Assembly: GCA_017650305.1 (NCBI GenBank)
Contig: JAGCFD010000024.1
Coordinates: 1 to 50,270, forward strand
Direction: 5' to 3'
DNA length: 50,270 nucleotides
Origin: Bacteroidales bacterium
GTDB lineage: Bacteria > Bacteroidota > Bacteroidia > Bacteroidales > WCHB1-69
The position numbers and the translations under genes are program-made. Numbering within the stretch: the stretch's first letter is position 1; each line of letters opens with the position of its first letter. The notes beneath the pieces are model-generated. The model worked only from the letters and a program-made list of their open reading frames with translations, was not told where the DNA came from and ran no database searches. Positions 42,163 to 50,270 of the stretch are shown piece by piece.

Positions 42163-44187
42163 TCATCTGGACGACGCCCATCGCCTCCGATAAAATGGTG
42201 TTACCGTGCCATCTACGATGACATACTGGTAACGTACTCCCCTCGCCACCTCTTCCGGAAGTTGTCGCGGATTATACTGAAGGACAATCCCATCCACCTC
42301 TATGGGATGCGCAGTCGGATAAATTTTCTCGTTTTTCTTCAATAAAAGATATTTTTTCTCATTGAAACAAAGAAACCTGCCACTTTTGAAGACATATTCT
42401 CCGCAAAATCTATATGTATCCATGTTGACAAACCTATAGTTGGCATGCTGTTTTCGAAAATGGTTACCTATATTATATTCAAACAACGGGTTTTGCATAT
42501 CCTGAATAGAATCTGAGAAAAACACGCATTCTTTCCCGCATTGAACTCCTATCGCACTCACGTTACGGATCTGGTAAACCACCATTTCATCACTATTGGC
42601 TAACATGATTCTCTTCGCCGCAAAAGTGCCCGAAAACAGGGTGAACGAGCTTAGCATGGTCCAAAACCAATATTTTCGTTTCTTGACAATCAAAAGATAG
42701 AGAGCAAAAATCGTGACATATAAAAAAATCACCTGAAGAAAATGGTAATCGATATTAGGGGTGACGGAGTTCGGCAGATGTTCCACAAAACTGATGATGC
42801 CGTTCATGAGCCGTATTTCGCCTGTCAGGATGAGGGCAACACCTTTCACTAGAAACGGGACGAAAGAGATGGCCAGCAAGATGATGCCAGAGATGATGAC
42901 CACTGACGACAAGGTGATGACCGACAGATTGGAAAGGATGAAATAGTTGGGAAACTGACCGAAGTAGAAGATGGAGATGGGGAAAGTGCCGAGTTGTGCG
43001 GCAATGGAGACGGAAAGCAGCTCGAGAAAGTAGCGTCCCGGTTTTGTCTTGGCATGATACAAAGAGGCGATGAGCGGTTGGAAGAGGACGATGCCGAAGA
43101 CGGCGAGATAGCTGAGTTGGAAGCCGACCTCAAACAGCAATAGAGGATTGATTATCAGCAAAATGAAAAGCGAGGCAGTCAGACTGTGGAAGATATTGGT
43201 GTTGCGGTGGACCAGTCCGCCGATGGTGACGAAAGAGAACATGGTGGCGGCGCGGATCACGGATGGCGAGAGGCCCGTGATACAGGCATAGAGCCAGATG
43301 GAGAGGATGAGCAGCAGGGCTTTGAGGGCGCGGGTCTGGCGGGACAGTTCCATCGGTTTCATCAGGAAGTTGAGGATCATGAAGATGACGCCGACGTGCA
43401 TGCCGGAGACGCAGAGGATGTGGCTGACGCCGGCGGCGGCGTACGACTGCCGCAACTCGGGGTCCAGGGTGCCGCCGGCGCCGAGGAGCACCGCCGCGAT
43501 GACCTCGTACTCATGGCCGCTCATCCCCGACCACCGGAAGATGTCCGTCAGGCTGCCCTGTAGTCGTTGGGAGAAGGCCTTCAAGGGGTTTGGCGTGCGA
43601 TGGGCCAGTCGCTGCCAGCCTCCGGCAGACACGTAGCCCGTCAGCGAGATGCCCCGTTTGCGGAGGTACTGCCGGTAGTTGAACATGTCGGGGTTCTGAG
43701 GCCCCTCCACGGCCTTCAGCTGCGTGCGTACCAGCAGCAAGTCGCCATAGTGGACAGGGTGGAGTGTGTCGGGGACGAGGTAGAGCAGCACCCTCTCGCG
43801 GAAGGAGGAGCCGCGCGCGCCGCCCAACACCTGCACGGTGGCACGCACACTCCGCGCGCGCGGCTCCGGCACCTCCACGACCTCCACCAGCCAAGTACGG
43901 TTTTCCGCCATCATGCGCTCCTCCTCAGCCGTCACTGTCGGCTTCATCCGCCATGTCATCGCTGTCAAACCCGCAAAAACGAAGACCATCCACAACAAGA
44001 GGGTCTTCGCCACACGCCAAAAATAGTTTCTTCTTTGCCGAAAAAGCAAAGAAATGAGCCAGAAAACGACAGCTACAAAAAAGAAAAACTGACAAAAGTA
44101 GCCTGAAAAGTGGATAAAATAGCCCCATAACAGGCCCATGACATAGGGGATTAGTATTTTGAGCAGAGGGTAGTTAGAGAAGTTCAT
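42163..44187 (-). CDS. ComEC/Rec2 family competence-type membrane protein without MBL domain
   Basis: 674 residues from MNFSNYPLLKILIPYVMG (ATG 44187; an ATG 6 codons earlier lies in the promoter). An N-terminal DUF4131-like soluble/membrane part (WLVEVVEVPEPRARS, GDLLLVRTQLKAVEGPQNPDMFNYRQYLRKRGI broken by the conserved NPDMFNYRQYL) is followed by the Competence domain with the hallmark SHILCVSGMHVGVIF and GLSPSVIRAATMFSFV and many helices. ComEC moves single-stranded DNA across the inner membrane in transformable bacteria. The C-terminal metallo-beta-lactamase HxHxDH motif is absent; the last 150 residues form a shorter, basic domain of unknown kind. No other competence genes are in the window. 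Confidence 0.9.
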   Translation of the reverse strand: MNFSNYPLLKILIPYVMGLLWGYFIHFSGYFCQFFFFVAVVFWLISLLFRQRRNYFWRVAKTLLLWMVFVFAGLTAMTWRMKPTVTAEEERMMAENRTWLVEVVEVPEPRARSVRATVQVLGGARGSSFRERVLLYLVPDTLHPVHYGDLLLVRTQLKAVEGPQNPDMFNYRQYLRKRGISLTGYVSAGGWQRLAHRTPNPLKAFSQRLQGSLTDIFRWSGMSGHEYEVIAAVLLGAGGTLDPELRQSYAAAGVSHILCVSGMHVGVIFMILNFLMKPMELSRQTRALKALLLILSIWLYACITGLSPSVIRAATMFSFVTIGGLVHRNTNIFHSLTASLFILLIINPLLLFEVGFQLSYLAVFGIVLFQPLIASLYHAKTKPGRYFLELLSVSIAAQLGTFPISIFYFGQFPNYFILSNLSVITLSSVVIISGIILLAISFVPFLVKGVALILTGEIRLMNGIISFVEHLPNSVTPNIDYHFLQVIFLYVTIFALYLLIVKKRKYWFWTMLSSFTLFSGTFAAKRIMLANSDEMVVYQIRNVSAIGVQCGKECVFFSDSIQDMQNPLFEYNIGNHFRKQHANYRFVNMDTYRFCGEYVFKSGRFLCFNEKKYLLLKKNEKIYPTAHPIEVDGIVLQYNPRQLPEEVARGVRYQYVIVDGTVTPFYRRRWASSR

Positions 44188-44202
44188 ATTTTGTTTTTTC
44201 GC

Positions 44203-44210
44203 CAAATATA
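44203..44210 (-). promoter_or_regulatory. -7 box of comEC, abutting a terminator T-tract
   Basis: TATATTTG on the minus strand, 16 nt before the ATG at 44187. It begins within a few nt of the T-run of the pta terminator. Confidence 0.5.
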
Positions 44211-44211
44211 T

Positions 44212-44255
44212 AAAAAAACGCAGAACACGAAAACCGTATTCTGCGTTTGATTTTT
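44212..44255. terminator. bidirectional-looking terminator downstream of pta
   Basis: AAACGCAGAA (44216-44225) and TTCTGCGTTT (44239-44248) form a perfect 10-bp stem, with an inner ACG/CGT extension. On the minus strand a run of seven T follows. On the plus strand TTTGATTTTTTT follows. It ends pta transcription 27 nt after its stop. Confidence 0.85.
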
Positions 44256-44274
44256 TTGGCGAGGCGTGACCCGG

Positions 44275-45282
44275 TTAGAAGGTGTTGCCGGCAGCCTGGC
44301 AAGCCGTGATGGCTACAAGGCTGACGATGTCGTCCACGGAACAACCACGGGAGAGGTCGTTGATAGGAGCGGCCATACCTTGCATGACCGGTCCGATAGC
44401 ATCCGCACCTGCCATACGCTGTACCAGCTTGTAGGCGATGTTGCCGACTTCGAGGGACGGGAACACCAACACGTTGGCTTTGCCAGCGACAGGGCTGCCA
44501 GGGGCTTTCTTCTCACCCACAGACGGAACGATGGCCGCATCAGCTTGCAGGTCACCATCGATGACGAGGTTGGGATCCATTTCCTTGGCGATACGGGTAG
44601 CGTTGACCACCTTGTCAACCAACTCGTGCTTAGCGGAACCCTTGGTGGAGAAACTCAACATGGCCACGCGCGGCTCGATACCGGCGATGGTGCGGGCAGT
44701 CTGGGCCGTCACCACTGCAATCTGGGCCAGTTTGTTCTCATCCGTGTTCGGGTCGGCGGCACAATCGGCGAAGACCATGATGCCATCATCACCCCACTTC
44801 TTGTCGGGGAAGCACATAATGAAGGCTCCAGACACCACGGAGATGCCTGGCAAAGTCTTCACAATCTGGAAGGCAGGACGCAGCACATCGCCAGTAGCAT
44901 GCTCAGCACCCGTCACTTCACCGTCAGCATCACCGTTCTTGATGAGCAGTGTGGCAAGATATAACGGATCCTCAACCAGACGGAGAGCCTCATCCATTGT
45001 CATACCTTTTTTCTTACGGATTTCACAAAGCATCTCTGCGTAAAACTCCTTTTTAGGATTGTTCAGAGGGTCGATAATTTCGGCTTTGCCGATATTGGTC
45101 AAACCCCATTGTGCAGCCTTGGCTTCAATGTTGTCCTTGTTGCCTAACAAAACGATGCGAGCGTAACCTTTCTCCAGGATAATGTCCGCAGCTTTGAGGT
45201 TTCTCTCTTCTTCGCCCTCAGCCAAAACGATTCTCTTGTTGGCCTTGATGGCATTTGCTTTAATCTTGTCTATCAAATTCAT
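44275..45282 (-). CDS. pta: phosphate acetyltransferase
   Basis: 335 residues, the short single-domain Pta that interconverts acetyl-CoA and acetyl phosphate. RIVLAEGEEERNLKAADIILE near the start (read RIVLAEGEEERN then LKAADIILE), GAEHATGDVLRPAFQIV, SGAFIMCFPDKKWGDDGIMVFADC (key SGAFIM and FADCA), TKGSAKHELVDKV, NVLVFPSLEVGNIAYKL and GMAAPINDLSRG are family motifs. No ackA is adjacent, which is unusual. It follows tdk by 28 nt without a visible promoter, so the two are probably one transcript. Confidence 0.93.
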   Translation of the reverse strand: MNLIDKIKANAIKANKRIVLAEGEEERNLKAADIILEKGYARIVLLGNKDNIEAKAAQWGLTNIGKAEIIDPLNNPKKEFYAEMLCEIRKKKGMTMDEALRLVEDPLYLATLLIKNGDADGEVTGAEHATGDVLRPAFQIVKTLPGISVVSGAFIMCFPDKKWGDDGIMVFADCAADPNTDENKLAQIAVVTAQTARTIAGIEPRVAMLSFSTKGSAKHELVDKVVNATRIAKEMDPNLVIDGDLQADAAIVPSVGEKKAPGSPVAGKANVLVFPSLEVGNIAYKLVQRMAGADAIGPVMQGMAAPINDLSRGCSVDDIVSLVAITACQAAGNTF

Positions 45283-45310
45283 AATACAATAGTGTTTAGT
45301 TGATATAAAA

Positions 45311-45895
45311 TTATTTTTTGTTCACTTCATTGAAACAATGGCGGCACAAAGGCTCGTATGAATCCTTCTCTCCCAACAATACCTGGCCCTGTTGTGCCAC
45401 AATACGATGGGAAAACTGGGCCAGTTCGCCACATCGAGTGCATATCGCATGCTGTTTGGACACATACTCCGCCACCGCCATCAACTGCGGCATCGGGCCG
45501 AAAGGTTTTCCAAGATAATCCATATCCAAACCACTGACAATCACTCTAATACCAGCATCCGCCAGCTTGTTACAGACATCCACGATGCCTTCATCAAAAA
45601 ACTGCACCTCATCAATAGCAACCACCTGGACGCTGTCGAAATTGACATACAGCAGTATTTCCGAAGAGTTATGCACAGGCGTGGAGACACGGGACGACTC
45701 GTTATGCGACACCACAGCCGTCTCATCATAACGGACATCAATAGCAGGTTTGAACAATTCAATCTGCTGGTTGGCAAACTCCGCCCTGCGAATTCGCCGG
45801 AGAAGTTCTTCCGTTTTCCCGGAAAACATGGAACCGCAAATGACTTCTATCCACCCGCGTTTGGTATTTCTATTGGCTCTATTTTCTAAAAACAT
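45311..45895 (-). CDS. tdk: thymidine kinase (type II, zinc-binding)
   Basis: 194 residues. It phosphorylates thymidine in salvage. P-loop [11 protein letters not shown] near residue 22, [13 protein letters not shown] with the catalytic Glu, [19 protein letters not shown], and two zinc-site pairs CTRC and CRHC in the lasso/zinc domain. Length and order are typical of TK1-like enzymes. It probably leads a tdk-pta transcript; I see no clear TAnnTTTG box in front of it (a TAGCTTTT is present near 45905-45912). Confidence 0.93.
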   Translation of the reverse strand: MFLENRANRNTKRGWIEVICGSMFSGKTEELLRRIRRAEFANQQIELFKPAIDVRYDETAVVSHNESSRVSTPVHNSSEILLYVNFDSVQVVAIDEVQFFDEGIVDVCNKLADAGIRVIVSGLDMDYLGKPFGPMPQLMAVAEYVSKQHAICTRCGELAQFSHRIVAQQGQVLLGEKDSYEPLCRHCFNEVNKK

Positions 45896-45923
45896 TATTG
45901 AAAAAAGCTATTAAGAAATTTTG

Positions 45924-45931
45924 TATTTTTG
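45924..45931 (+). promoter_or_regulatory. -7 box of the Pro/Glu-rich protein gene
   Basis: TATTTTTG, 65 nt before the ATG at 45997. It is divergent from tdk. Confidence 0.55.
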
Positions 45932-45996
45932 TCCGATTTTTTTGCACGGCAAAATTAAAAAAAAACACGTTCAAAGACCATCAAACCTGACCGAAA

Positions 45997-46920
45997 ATGG
46001 AGAATACTTATCAACAGATTCAAAATCTTATTAAATCGCTTCAGAATCTGATCGACGAAAAACCATCAATGTCGCTGATAGAGAAAGACATCCTCTTGGA
46101 AGAAATGCGCCGACTCTACGCCCGCATAGCTGACATTTCCGTTTCTGAAGTATCAACACCTGTCATTGTGGAAGAGCCCGAGGCGATAGCCGAAGAGAGT
46201 GCCGATGTGGCGGAACCCGATTCTGCACCGATGTCCGAGGATGCACCCGCTCCCGAGCGCCTAGAAGAGACGGAACAGCCCAAAGCACATGAAGAATATA
46301 ACTCCCACACCCAAATGGATGAGAATGTGGACCTGTTCTTCTCTTTGGATTTGCCCAACAAAGAAGAAGTTGTGGCTACAGAGGAAGAAAACGAGCCGCA
46401 GCAAGAAGAGCTTTTTAAGGAAGAAGTAGCGGCAGAACCTGTCGGAACGACCACCGACGAGGATGATCTACTGCATTTTGCCAACCCAGAGCCGGCACCG
46501 GAGCCCACTCCTGAACCGGAACCCATCCCTGAACCCAAACCTGCTCCTGAAGTGAAACCCGAGCCCAAGCCTGAACCCAAGCCGAAAACCGAGACTCCGA
46601 AAGCAGCCGCTCCCCAGCGTTCGCTCAATGATCTCTTTTCAGAAAAAATGGAAGATCGTTCTGTGGCCGGACAATTCCAGCAAGCCAAGGTGACGGACCT
46701 AACCAAAGCTATTTCCGTGAATGACAAGTTCACATTTATCCGGGAGCTCTTCAATAACAAGGGAGAGGAATTCAGCTCAGCCATCCAAAAATTGAACCAA
46801 TGTCGCGATATGGATGAGGCTTTCAACTGTCTGGAAGAGATGAAGAAGACCCATTTTTGGGACTCCACCACCACAGCATACCTATCCTTGTGTGACCTGA
46901 TAAGAAGGAGATACTTGTAG
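45997..46920 (+). CDS. cytoplasmic protein with Pro-Glu-rich linker and conserved C-terminal helical domain
   Basis: 307 residues, no signal peptide. Residues 1-45 are a helical N-terminus (YQQIQNLIKSLQNLIDEKP). About 46-155 is very acidic and low-complexity. About 158-205 is a run of PEP and KPEP units (EPAPEPTPEPEPIPEPKPAP and similar). The last 95 residues form a helical domain: SLNDLFSEK, VTDLTKAISVNDKFTFIREL, FNNKGEEFSSAIQKLNQC, then YLSLCDLIRRRYL. This C-terminal module (ISLNDKFxFIxELF, AIxxLN) is common in uncharacterised Bacteroidota proteins. Function unknown; the long flexible arm suggests a tethering or scaffolding role. Confidence 0.8.
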   Translation: MENTYQQIQNLIKSLQNLIDEKPSMSLIEKDILLEEMRRLYARIADISVSEVSTPVIVEEPEAIAEESADVAEPDSAPMSEDAPAPERLEETEQPKAHEEYNSHTQMDENVDLFFSLDLPNKEEVVATEEENEPQQEELFKEEVAAEPVGTTTDEDDLLHFANPEPAPEPTPEPEPIPEPKPAPEVKPEPKPEPKPKTETPKAAAPQRSLNDLFSEKMEDRSVAGQFQQAKVTDLTKAISVNDKFTFIRELFNNKGEEFSSAIQKLNQCRDMDEAFNCLEEMKKTHFWDSTTTAYLSLCDLIRRRYL

Positions 46921-47098
46921 CTGAGGAGAGAAGAAGCCCTCTAGGGTAAATGGGGTTGGAGGATAGAGTGTTGATTTGTTGAATTATAGAGGAGAGAAGA
47001 ATCTAAGAAGTTAAAAAGCCAATGGATAATGGCCAATGGCGAAACTTTTGACACACTGACTACAAATATCCAATAAACACACTCTAAAATACATTGTT
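46921..47098 (+). repeat. intergenic repeats upstream of the outer-membrane protein gene
   Basis: GTTGATTTGTTGAATT at 46970-46985 is repeated exactly at 47763-47778. CTAAGAAGTTAA (47003-47014) and AGCCAATGG/GGCCAATGG (47017-47040) match the families seen at 29123-29156 and 11054-11070. No gene or clear promoter is seen. Confidence 0.6.
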
Positions 47099-47671
47099 AT
47101 GAAAAAAATCATTCCAATTTTATGTTTATGTCTTTGGACTGTGCTTCCGGCAGAGGCCCAGAATCCCAATTCTGAATTTCAAAAAGGATACAACATCACT
47201 GCCGATGTAAGTGGCGGCATTAACAGACTGCCATTTCTCTACGATGATGTTTCTCCCGGCTTTGGCTTTGGCCTTGGCATTGGGATGCGCTATGACTTCC
47301 ATCGTTACTGGGGCGTGCGCACAGGGCTACGCTACGAACATATCTTCTTTTTCGGCTCCCAACACATCAACAGCTTGCTCATTCCCGTGGAAATGGAGTT
47401 TCATCTGCCTCATTTCTATGTGCAGGGAGGCATCCTGCTCGGTGTTTGCTTCGACAGTCCTGTCGCCGCCAACGCAAAGGAGGTGCTGGACCTTGGGGGC
47501 ACCCTGGGTCTGGGAGGCCGCATCAGCTTGACAAATCAAGACAAACTGACCATAGGCGTACACGGCACACTCTTCTGCAACTGGGAAGAGGTCAATGACA
47601 ATGGCCAGTTATCTTTAGGCTACCCGAGGTACACCGTCATGCTGCGAGTCGGGTATGAGCATAGGTTTTAA
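47099..47671 (+). CDS. outer-membrane beta-barrel protein (190 aa)
   Basis: Signal peptide MKKIIPILCLCLWTVLPAEA is cleaved before QNPNSEF. The mature chain alternates amphipathic strands and turns (ITADVSGGINRLPFLY, GFGFGLGIGMRYDFHRYWGV, RTGLRYEHIFFFG, HFYVQGGILLGVCF, GTLGLGGRISL) and ends in MLRVGYEHRF with a terminal Phe, the usual outer-membrane insertion signal. It is a small, probably 8-stranded barrel of the Bacteroidota outer-membrane beta-barrel type. Function unknown. Confidence 0.82.
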   Translation: MKKIIPILCLCLWTVLPAEAQNPNSEFQKGYNITADVSGGINRLPFLYDDVSPGFGFGLGIGMRYDFHRYWGVRTGLRYEHIFFFGSQHINSLLIPVEMEFHLPHFYVQGGILLGVCFDSPVAANAKEVLDLGGTLGLGGRISLTNQDKLTIGVHGTLFCNWEEVNDNGQLSLGYPRYTVMLRVGYEHRF

Positions 47672-47850
47672 AGACGAGGTGTTACATACAAAAAATGGGT
47701 TAAGAGGTTAAGGGAGTTAAGAAACTAAGGAGTTAAGGGGGTAGAGGGTGAATCGTTGAACTGTTGATTTGTTGAATTCCGAGCTTCGAACTGATCACTG
47801 CTCACTGATCACAAATCACTCTTCACTCTTAACTTTCCTCGTGACTTATC
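47672..47850 (+). repeat. composite intergenic repeat block upstream of mutB
   Basis: No gene is seen. GTTAAG/AACTAAGG units (47699-47738), GTTGAACTGTTGATTTGTTG (47755 onward) and CTGATCACTGCTCACTGATC-type units (47791-47820) follow one another. The mutB promoter lies after them. Confidence 0.65.
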
Positions 47851-47888
47851 AAAAACTTTCGCACTGCAAAATCGTACCATTTTTTTTG

Positions 47889-47896
47889 TATTTTTG
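47889..47896 (+). promoter_or_regulatory. -7 box of mutB
   Basis: TATTTTTG followed by CCG, 32 nt before the ATG at 47929. It shows mutB is transcribed alone here. Confidence 0.6.
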
Positions 47897-47928
47897 CCGT
47901 CTTAAAATATAGAAAGTGCAATTAGATT

Positions 47929-50076
47929 ATGCGTTGTGATTTCAGTAATGTAGATTTCAAGAAAATCTCTCAAGAAAAGAAAGATTTCCGCGAGTGGGAA
48001 AAGGAACATGGCATCTCCACCGACTGGATGACATCCGAGCAAATACCTGTGAAACAAGCATATGGCGAGGATGACCTTCTCGGAATGGAGCACCTGAACT
48101 ATACCGCCGGTATTCCTCCCTTCTTGCGCGGACCCTATTCCATGATGTACGCCTTCCGTCCTTGGACTATCCGTCAGTATGCCGGATTCTCCACCGCCGA
48201 GGAGTCCAATGCCTTCTACCGCCGCAACTTGGCGGCTGGTCAGAAGGGTCTGTCCATCGCCTTCGACTTGGCGACGCACAGAGGCTACGACTCCGACCAT
48301 CCCCGTGTGGTGGGCGATGTGGGCAAGGCTGGTGTGGCCGTGGACTCCATCCTCGACATGCGGATCCTCTTCGACCAGATCCCGTTGGACAAGATGTCTG
48401 TCTCCATGACGATGAACGGAGCCGTGCTGCCCATCCTGGCCTTCTATATCCTCGCCGCTGAGGAGCAGGGCGTCAGCATGGACAAGCTGTCGGGTACCAT
48501 CCAAAACGACATCTTGAAGGAGTTCATGGTGCGTAACACCTACATCTATCCTCCGTTGCCATCCATGAAGATCATTGCCGACATCTTCGAGTTCACCTCC
48601 AAGAACATGCCGAAGTTCAACTCCATCTCCATCTCCGGCTACCACATGCAGGAGGCAGGTGCCACCGACGACATCGAGCTGGCTTACACACTGGCCGATG
48701 GTCTGGAGTACCTCCGCGCCGGTGTCAACGCTGGTATGAGTGTGGACGACTTCGCGCCGCGCTTGTCCTTCTTCTGGGGCATCGGCATGAACCACTTCAT
48801 GGAGATTGCCAAGATGCGTGCCGCCCGTATGCTCTGGGCCAAGATCGTGAAACAGTTCAACCCGCAAAATCCGAAGTCCATGGCTTTGCGTACGCACTGT
48901 CAGACTTCCGGCTGGTCGCTCACGGAGCAAGATCCTTTCAACAACGTATGCCGTACCTGCGTAGAGGCTATGGGTGCCGCCCTGGGTCATACCCAGTCGC
49001 TGCATACCAACGCGCTGGATGAGGCTATCGCCCTGCCGACCGACTTCTCCGCCCGTATTGCCCGTAACACGCAAATCTATATCCAAGAAGAGACCAAGAT
49101 CTGCAAGTCCATCGATCCGTGGGCTGGCTCTTACTATGTGGAGAGCCTGACCCATCAGATTGCCCACCGCGCATGGATGCACCTCCAGGAGATTGAATCT
49201 CTGGGTGGTATGGCCAAGGCTATTGAGACGGGTGTGCCGAAGATGCGTATCGAGGAGGCTTCTGCCCGCAAGCAGGCCCGTATCGACTCCGGCAAGGAGG
49301 CTATCATCGGTGTCAGCAAGTACAAACTCGACAAGGAAGAGCCTATCGAGACCCTTGAGGTGGACAACACGACCGTGCGCGAGGCCCAGCTCAAACGTCT
49401 GGCCGAGTTGCGTGCCAACCGTAATGATGACGAAGTCAAGGCAGCCTTGAATGCGCTGACCGAATGTGCCCGCACCGGCGAAGGCAACCTGCTGGATCTC
49501 TCCATCAAGGCCGCCCGTGCCCGTTGCTCCTTAGGTGAAATCTCCGACGCCCTCGAAGTGGTGTTCGGTCGTTATAAAGCAAAAATAAATCTGATCTCAG
49601 GCGTGTATAGTGCAGAACAACAAAGCAATGAAGCCTTCAAGAAGGCTTGTAAGATGTGCGACGAGTTTGCCATGAAGGAAGGCCGTCGCCCCCGTATCAT
49701 GGTTGCCAAGATGGGCCAGGATGGCCACGACCGCGGCGCCAAGGTGGTAGCCACTGGCTATGCCGACATCGGTTTCGATGTGGATATGGGCCCGCTCTTC
49801 CAAACCCCCGCAGAAGCTGCCAAACAGGCTGTGGAAAACGACGTGCACATTCTCGGTGTCTCCTCCCTGGCCGCTGGTCACAAGACCCTCGTGCCGCAGG
49901 TGATTGAGGAACTCAAGAAGCTGGGCCGCGAGGACATCATCATCACCGTCGGTGGTGTGATTCCTCCGCAAGACTACCAGTTCCTGTACGACTGTGGCGT
50001 GGCCGCCATCTTCGGACCGGGAACGCCTATCGCCACCTCCGCTATCGCCATGCTCGAACTGCTGATGGCAGAGTAA
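47929..50076 (+). CDS. mutB: methylmalonyl-CoA mutase, large (catalytic) subunit
   Basis: 715 residues. The adenosylcobalamin-dependent enzyme interconverts succinyl-CoA and methylmalonyl-CoA in the propionate/succinate route. The N-terminal TIM barrel includes [55 protein letters not shown] (shown here in two overlapping parts, FDLATHRG and DSDHPR) and [15 protein letters not shown]. The C-terminal B12 domain has the cobalt ligand His600 in [13 protein letters not shown], then [12 protein letters not shown] and the GGVIPPQDY segment. Usually the small subunit gene mutA precedes it; here the upstream gap is noncoding and mutB has its own promoter, so the partner must be elsewhere or absent. 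Confidence 0.96.
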   Translation: MRCDFSNVDFKKISQEKKDFREWEKEHGISTDWMTSEQIPVKQAYGEDDLLGMEHLNYTAGIPPFLRGPYSMMYAFRPWTIRQYAGFSTAEESNAFYRRNLAAGQKGLSIAFDLATHRGYDSDHPRVVGDVGKAGVAVDSILDMRILFDQIPLDKMSVSMTMNGAVLPILAFYILAAEEQGVSMDKLSGTIQNDILKEFMVRNTYIYPPLPSMKIIADIFEFTSKNMPKFNSISISGYHMQEAGATDDIELAYTLADGLEYLRAGVNAGMSVDDFAPRLSFFWGIGMNHFMEIAKMRAARMLWAKIVKQFNPQNPKSMALRTHCQTSGWSLTEQDPFNNVCRTCVEAMGAALGHTQSLHTNALDEAIALPTDFSARIARNTQIYIQEETKICKSIDPWAGSYYVESLTHQIAHRAWMHLQEIESLGGMAKAIETGVPKMRIEEASARKQARIDSGKEAIIGVSKYKLDKEEPIETLEVDNTTVREAQLKRLAELRANRNDDEVKAALNALTECARTGEGNLLDLSIKAARARCSLGEISDALEVVFGRYKAKINLISGVYSAEQQSNEAFKKACKMCDEFAMKEGRRPRIMVAKMGQDGHDRGAKVVATGYADIGFDVDMGPLFQTPAEAAKQAVENDVHILGVSSLAAGHKTLVPQVIEELKKLGREDIIITVGGVIPPQDYQFLYDCGVAAIFGPGTPIATSAIAMLELLMAE

Positions 50077-50100
50077 GGCAACATGAGATATTTCGACATC

Positions 50101-50139
50101 AGAGGGTGACTAAAAAGTAGTCATCCTCTTTTTTTTTTT
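50101..50139 (+). terminator. intrinsic terminator of mutB
   Basis: AGAGGGTGACTA (50101-50112) and TAGTCATCCTCT (50118-50129) form a 12-bp stem with one G-U pair and a 5-nt loop, followed by about ten T. Confidence 0.92.
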
Positions 50140-50192
50140 GCAATTTAGGTTGTGATCATAATAAGTTGGTATTATCTAACAATGGCAAAAAA

Positions 50193-50229
50193 AATGGCTA
50201 TTATTCTGCATTTCAGAAAAATAGCCATT
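50193..50229. repeat. long hairpin downstream of the mutB terminator
   Basis: AATGGCTATTATTCTG (50193-50208) and CAGAAAAATAGCCATT (50214-50229) pair over 16 bp with a single mismatch and a CATTT loop. There is no T-run directly after, but a TTATTTG follows. It may be a second terminator, a REP-like element or the leader-proximal element of the next promoter. Confidence 0.6.
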
Positions 50230-50249
50230 GTTATTTGATGAATTTTTTG

Positions 50250-50257
50250 TATTTTTG
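50250..50257 (+). promoter_or_regulatory. -7 box of a gene beyond the window
   Basis: TATTTTTG followed by CAT, 13 nt before the window end. The gene itself is not visible. Confidence 0.5.
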
Positions 50258-50270
50258 CATTGACACAAAC

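Noticed and set aside
42140-42165. Terminator at the comEC end (CTTTTGATGACAAAAG)
   Set aside because: Only a 6-bp AT-rich stem with no T-run on the minus strand and partly before the stop codon.
46936-46946. Terminator after the Pro/Glu-rich protein gene (CCCTCTAGGG)
   Set aside because: 4-bp stem with no T-run.
47672-47928. Cobalamin riboswitch ahead of mutB
   Set aside because: No B12-box-like core was recognised; the gap is repeat words and a promoter.
47902-49182. 426-codon minus-strand open frame
   Set aside because: Antisense shadow of mutB; His/Val/Gly-rich and without motifs.

Overview
The window reads as chromosomal DNA of a Bacteroidales bacterium (phylum Bacteroidota). The evidence is the repeated Bacteroidota-type -7 promoter box TAnnTTTG (usually TATTTTTGC) in front of most transcription units, plus a typical gene set: S46 dipeptidyl-peptidase, C69 dipeptidase, B12-dependent methylmalonyl-CoA mutase large subunit, the FNR/GltD-type fused flavoprotein, a ComEC without its metallo-beta-lactamase domain, MuiA/DUF4139, and many small lipoproteins. 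I cannot fix the genus. No rRNA, tRNA, CRISPR array, insertion sequence or prophage was recognised.

Layout. 1-645: the tail of an edge gene and a decayed membrane-protein gene. 659-1738 (-): secreted protein of unknown function. 1961-9005 (+): topoisomerase IV subunit B, a lipoprotein, TilS, then from a new promoter a membrane protein, SufS-type cysteine desulfurase, an SDR oxidoreductase and a small membrane protein. 9006-18502 (-): a secreted five-repeat protein, MuiA-like protein, an exported nitroreductase/flavin-reductase fusion, DPP7-type S46 peptidase and the FNR/GltD fusion. 18589-22731 (-): the accessory-looking part of the window, with a TetR regulator, a MauE-like membrane protein fused to a CxxC domain, two Cys-rich small lipoproteins that share a nearly identical 99-bp promoter-leader cassette, and a large lipoprotein with its own CxxC. 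22732-22956 holds a GC-rich palindrome. 22957-24675 (-): fused DppDF-type ABC ATPase.

24843-30947 (+): a glycosyltransferase/sugar-phosphotransferase pair, OmpA-like lipoprotein, MutY, TadA, Gmk and a BaiN/HI0933 flavoprotein. 31035-35452 (-): PurL with an overlapping bifunctional-nuclease-family gene. 35595-38532 (+): EnvC-like protein, EngB, a lipoprotein copy of the EnvC LytM domain, and a META-type lipoprotein. 38637-45895 (-): C69 dipeptidase, GuaA, ComEC, Pta, Tdk. 45997-50076 (+): a Pro/Glu-rich protein, an outer-membrane barrel and MutB, followed by a strong terminator, a second hairpin and the promoter of a gene beyond the window.

Taken together, the peptidases (S46, C69), a peptide-type ABC ATPase, Pta and MutB fit an anaerobe that ferments peptides and amino acids to acetate and propionate/succinate; this is inference. 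The most interesting signal is the 18.6-22.7 kb island. Cys-rich exported lipoproteins with even numbers of mature cysteines sit beside two separate CxxC proteins, one of them membrane-embedded, which suggests a dedicated envelope thiol-redox system for these lipoproteins. Several intergenic gaps also carry families of short heptamer-like tandem repeats that recur at distant sites.
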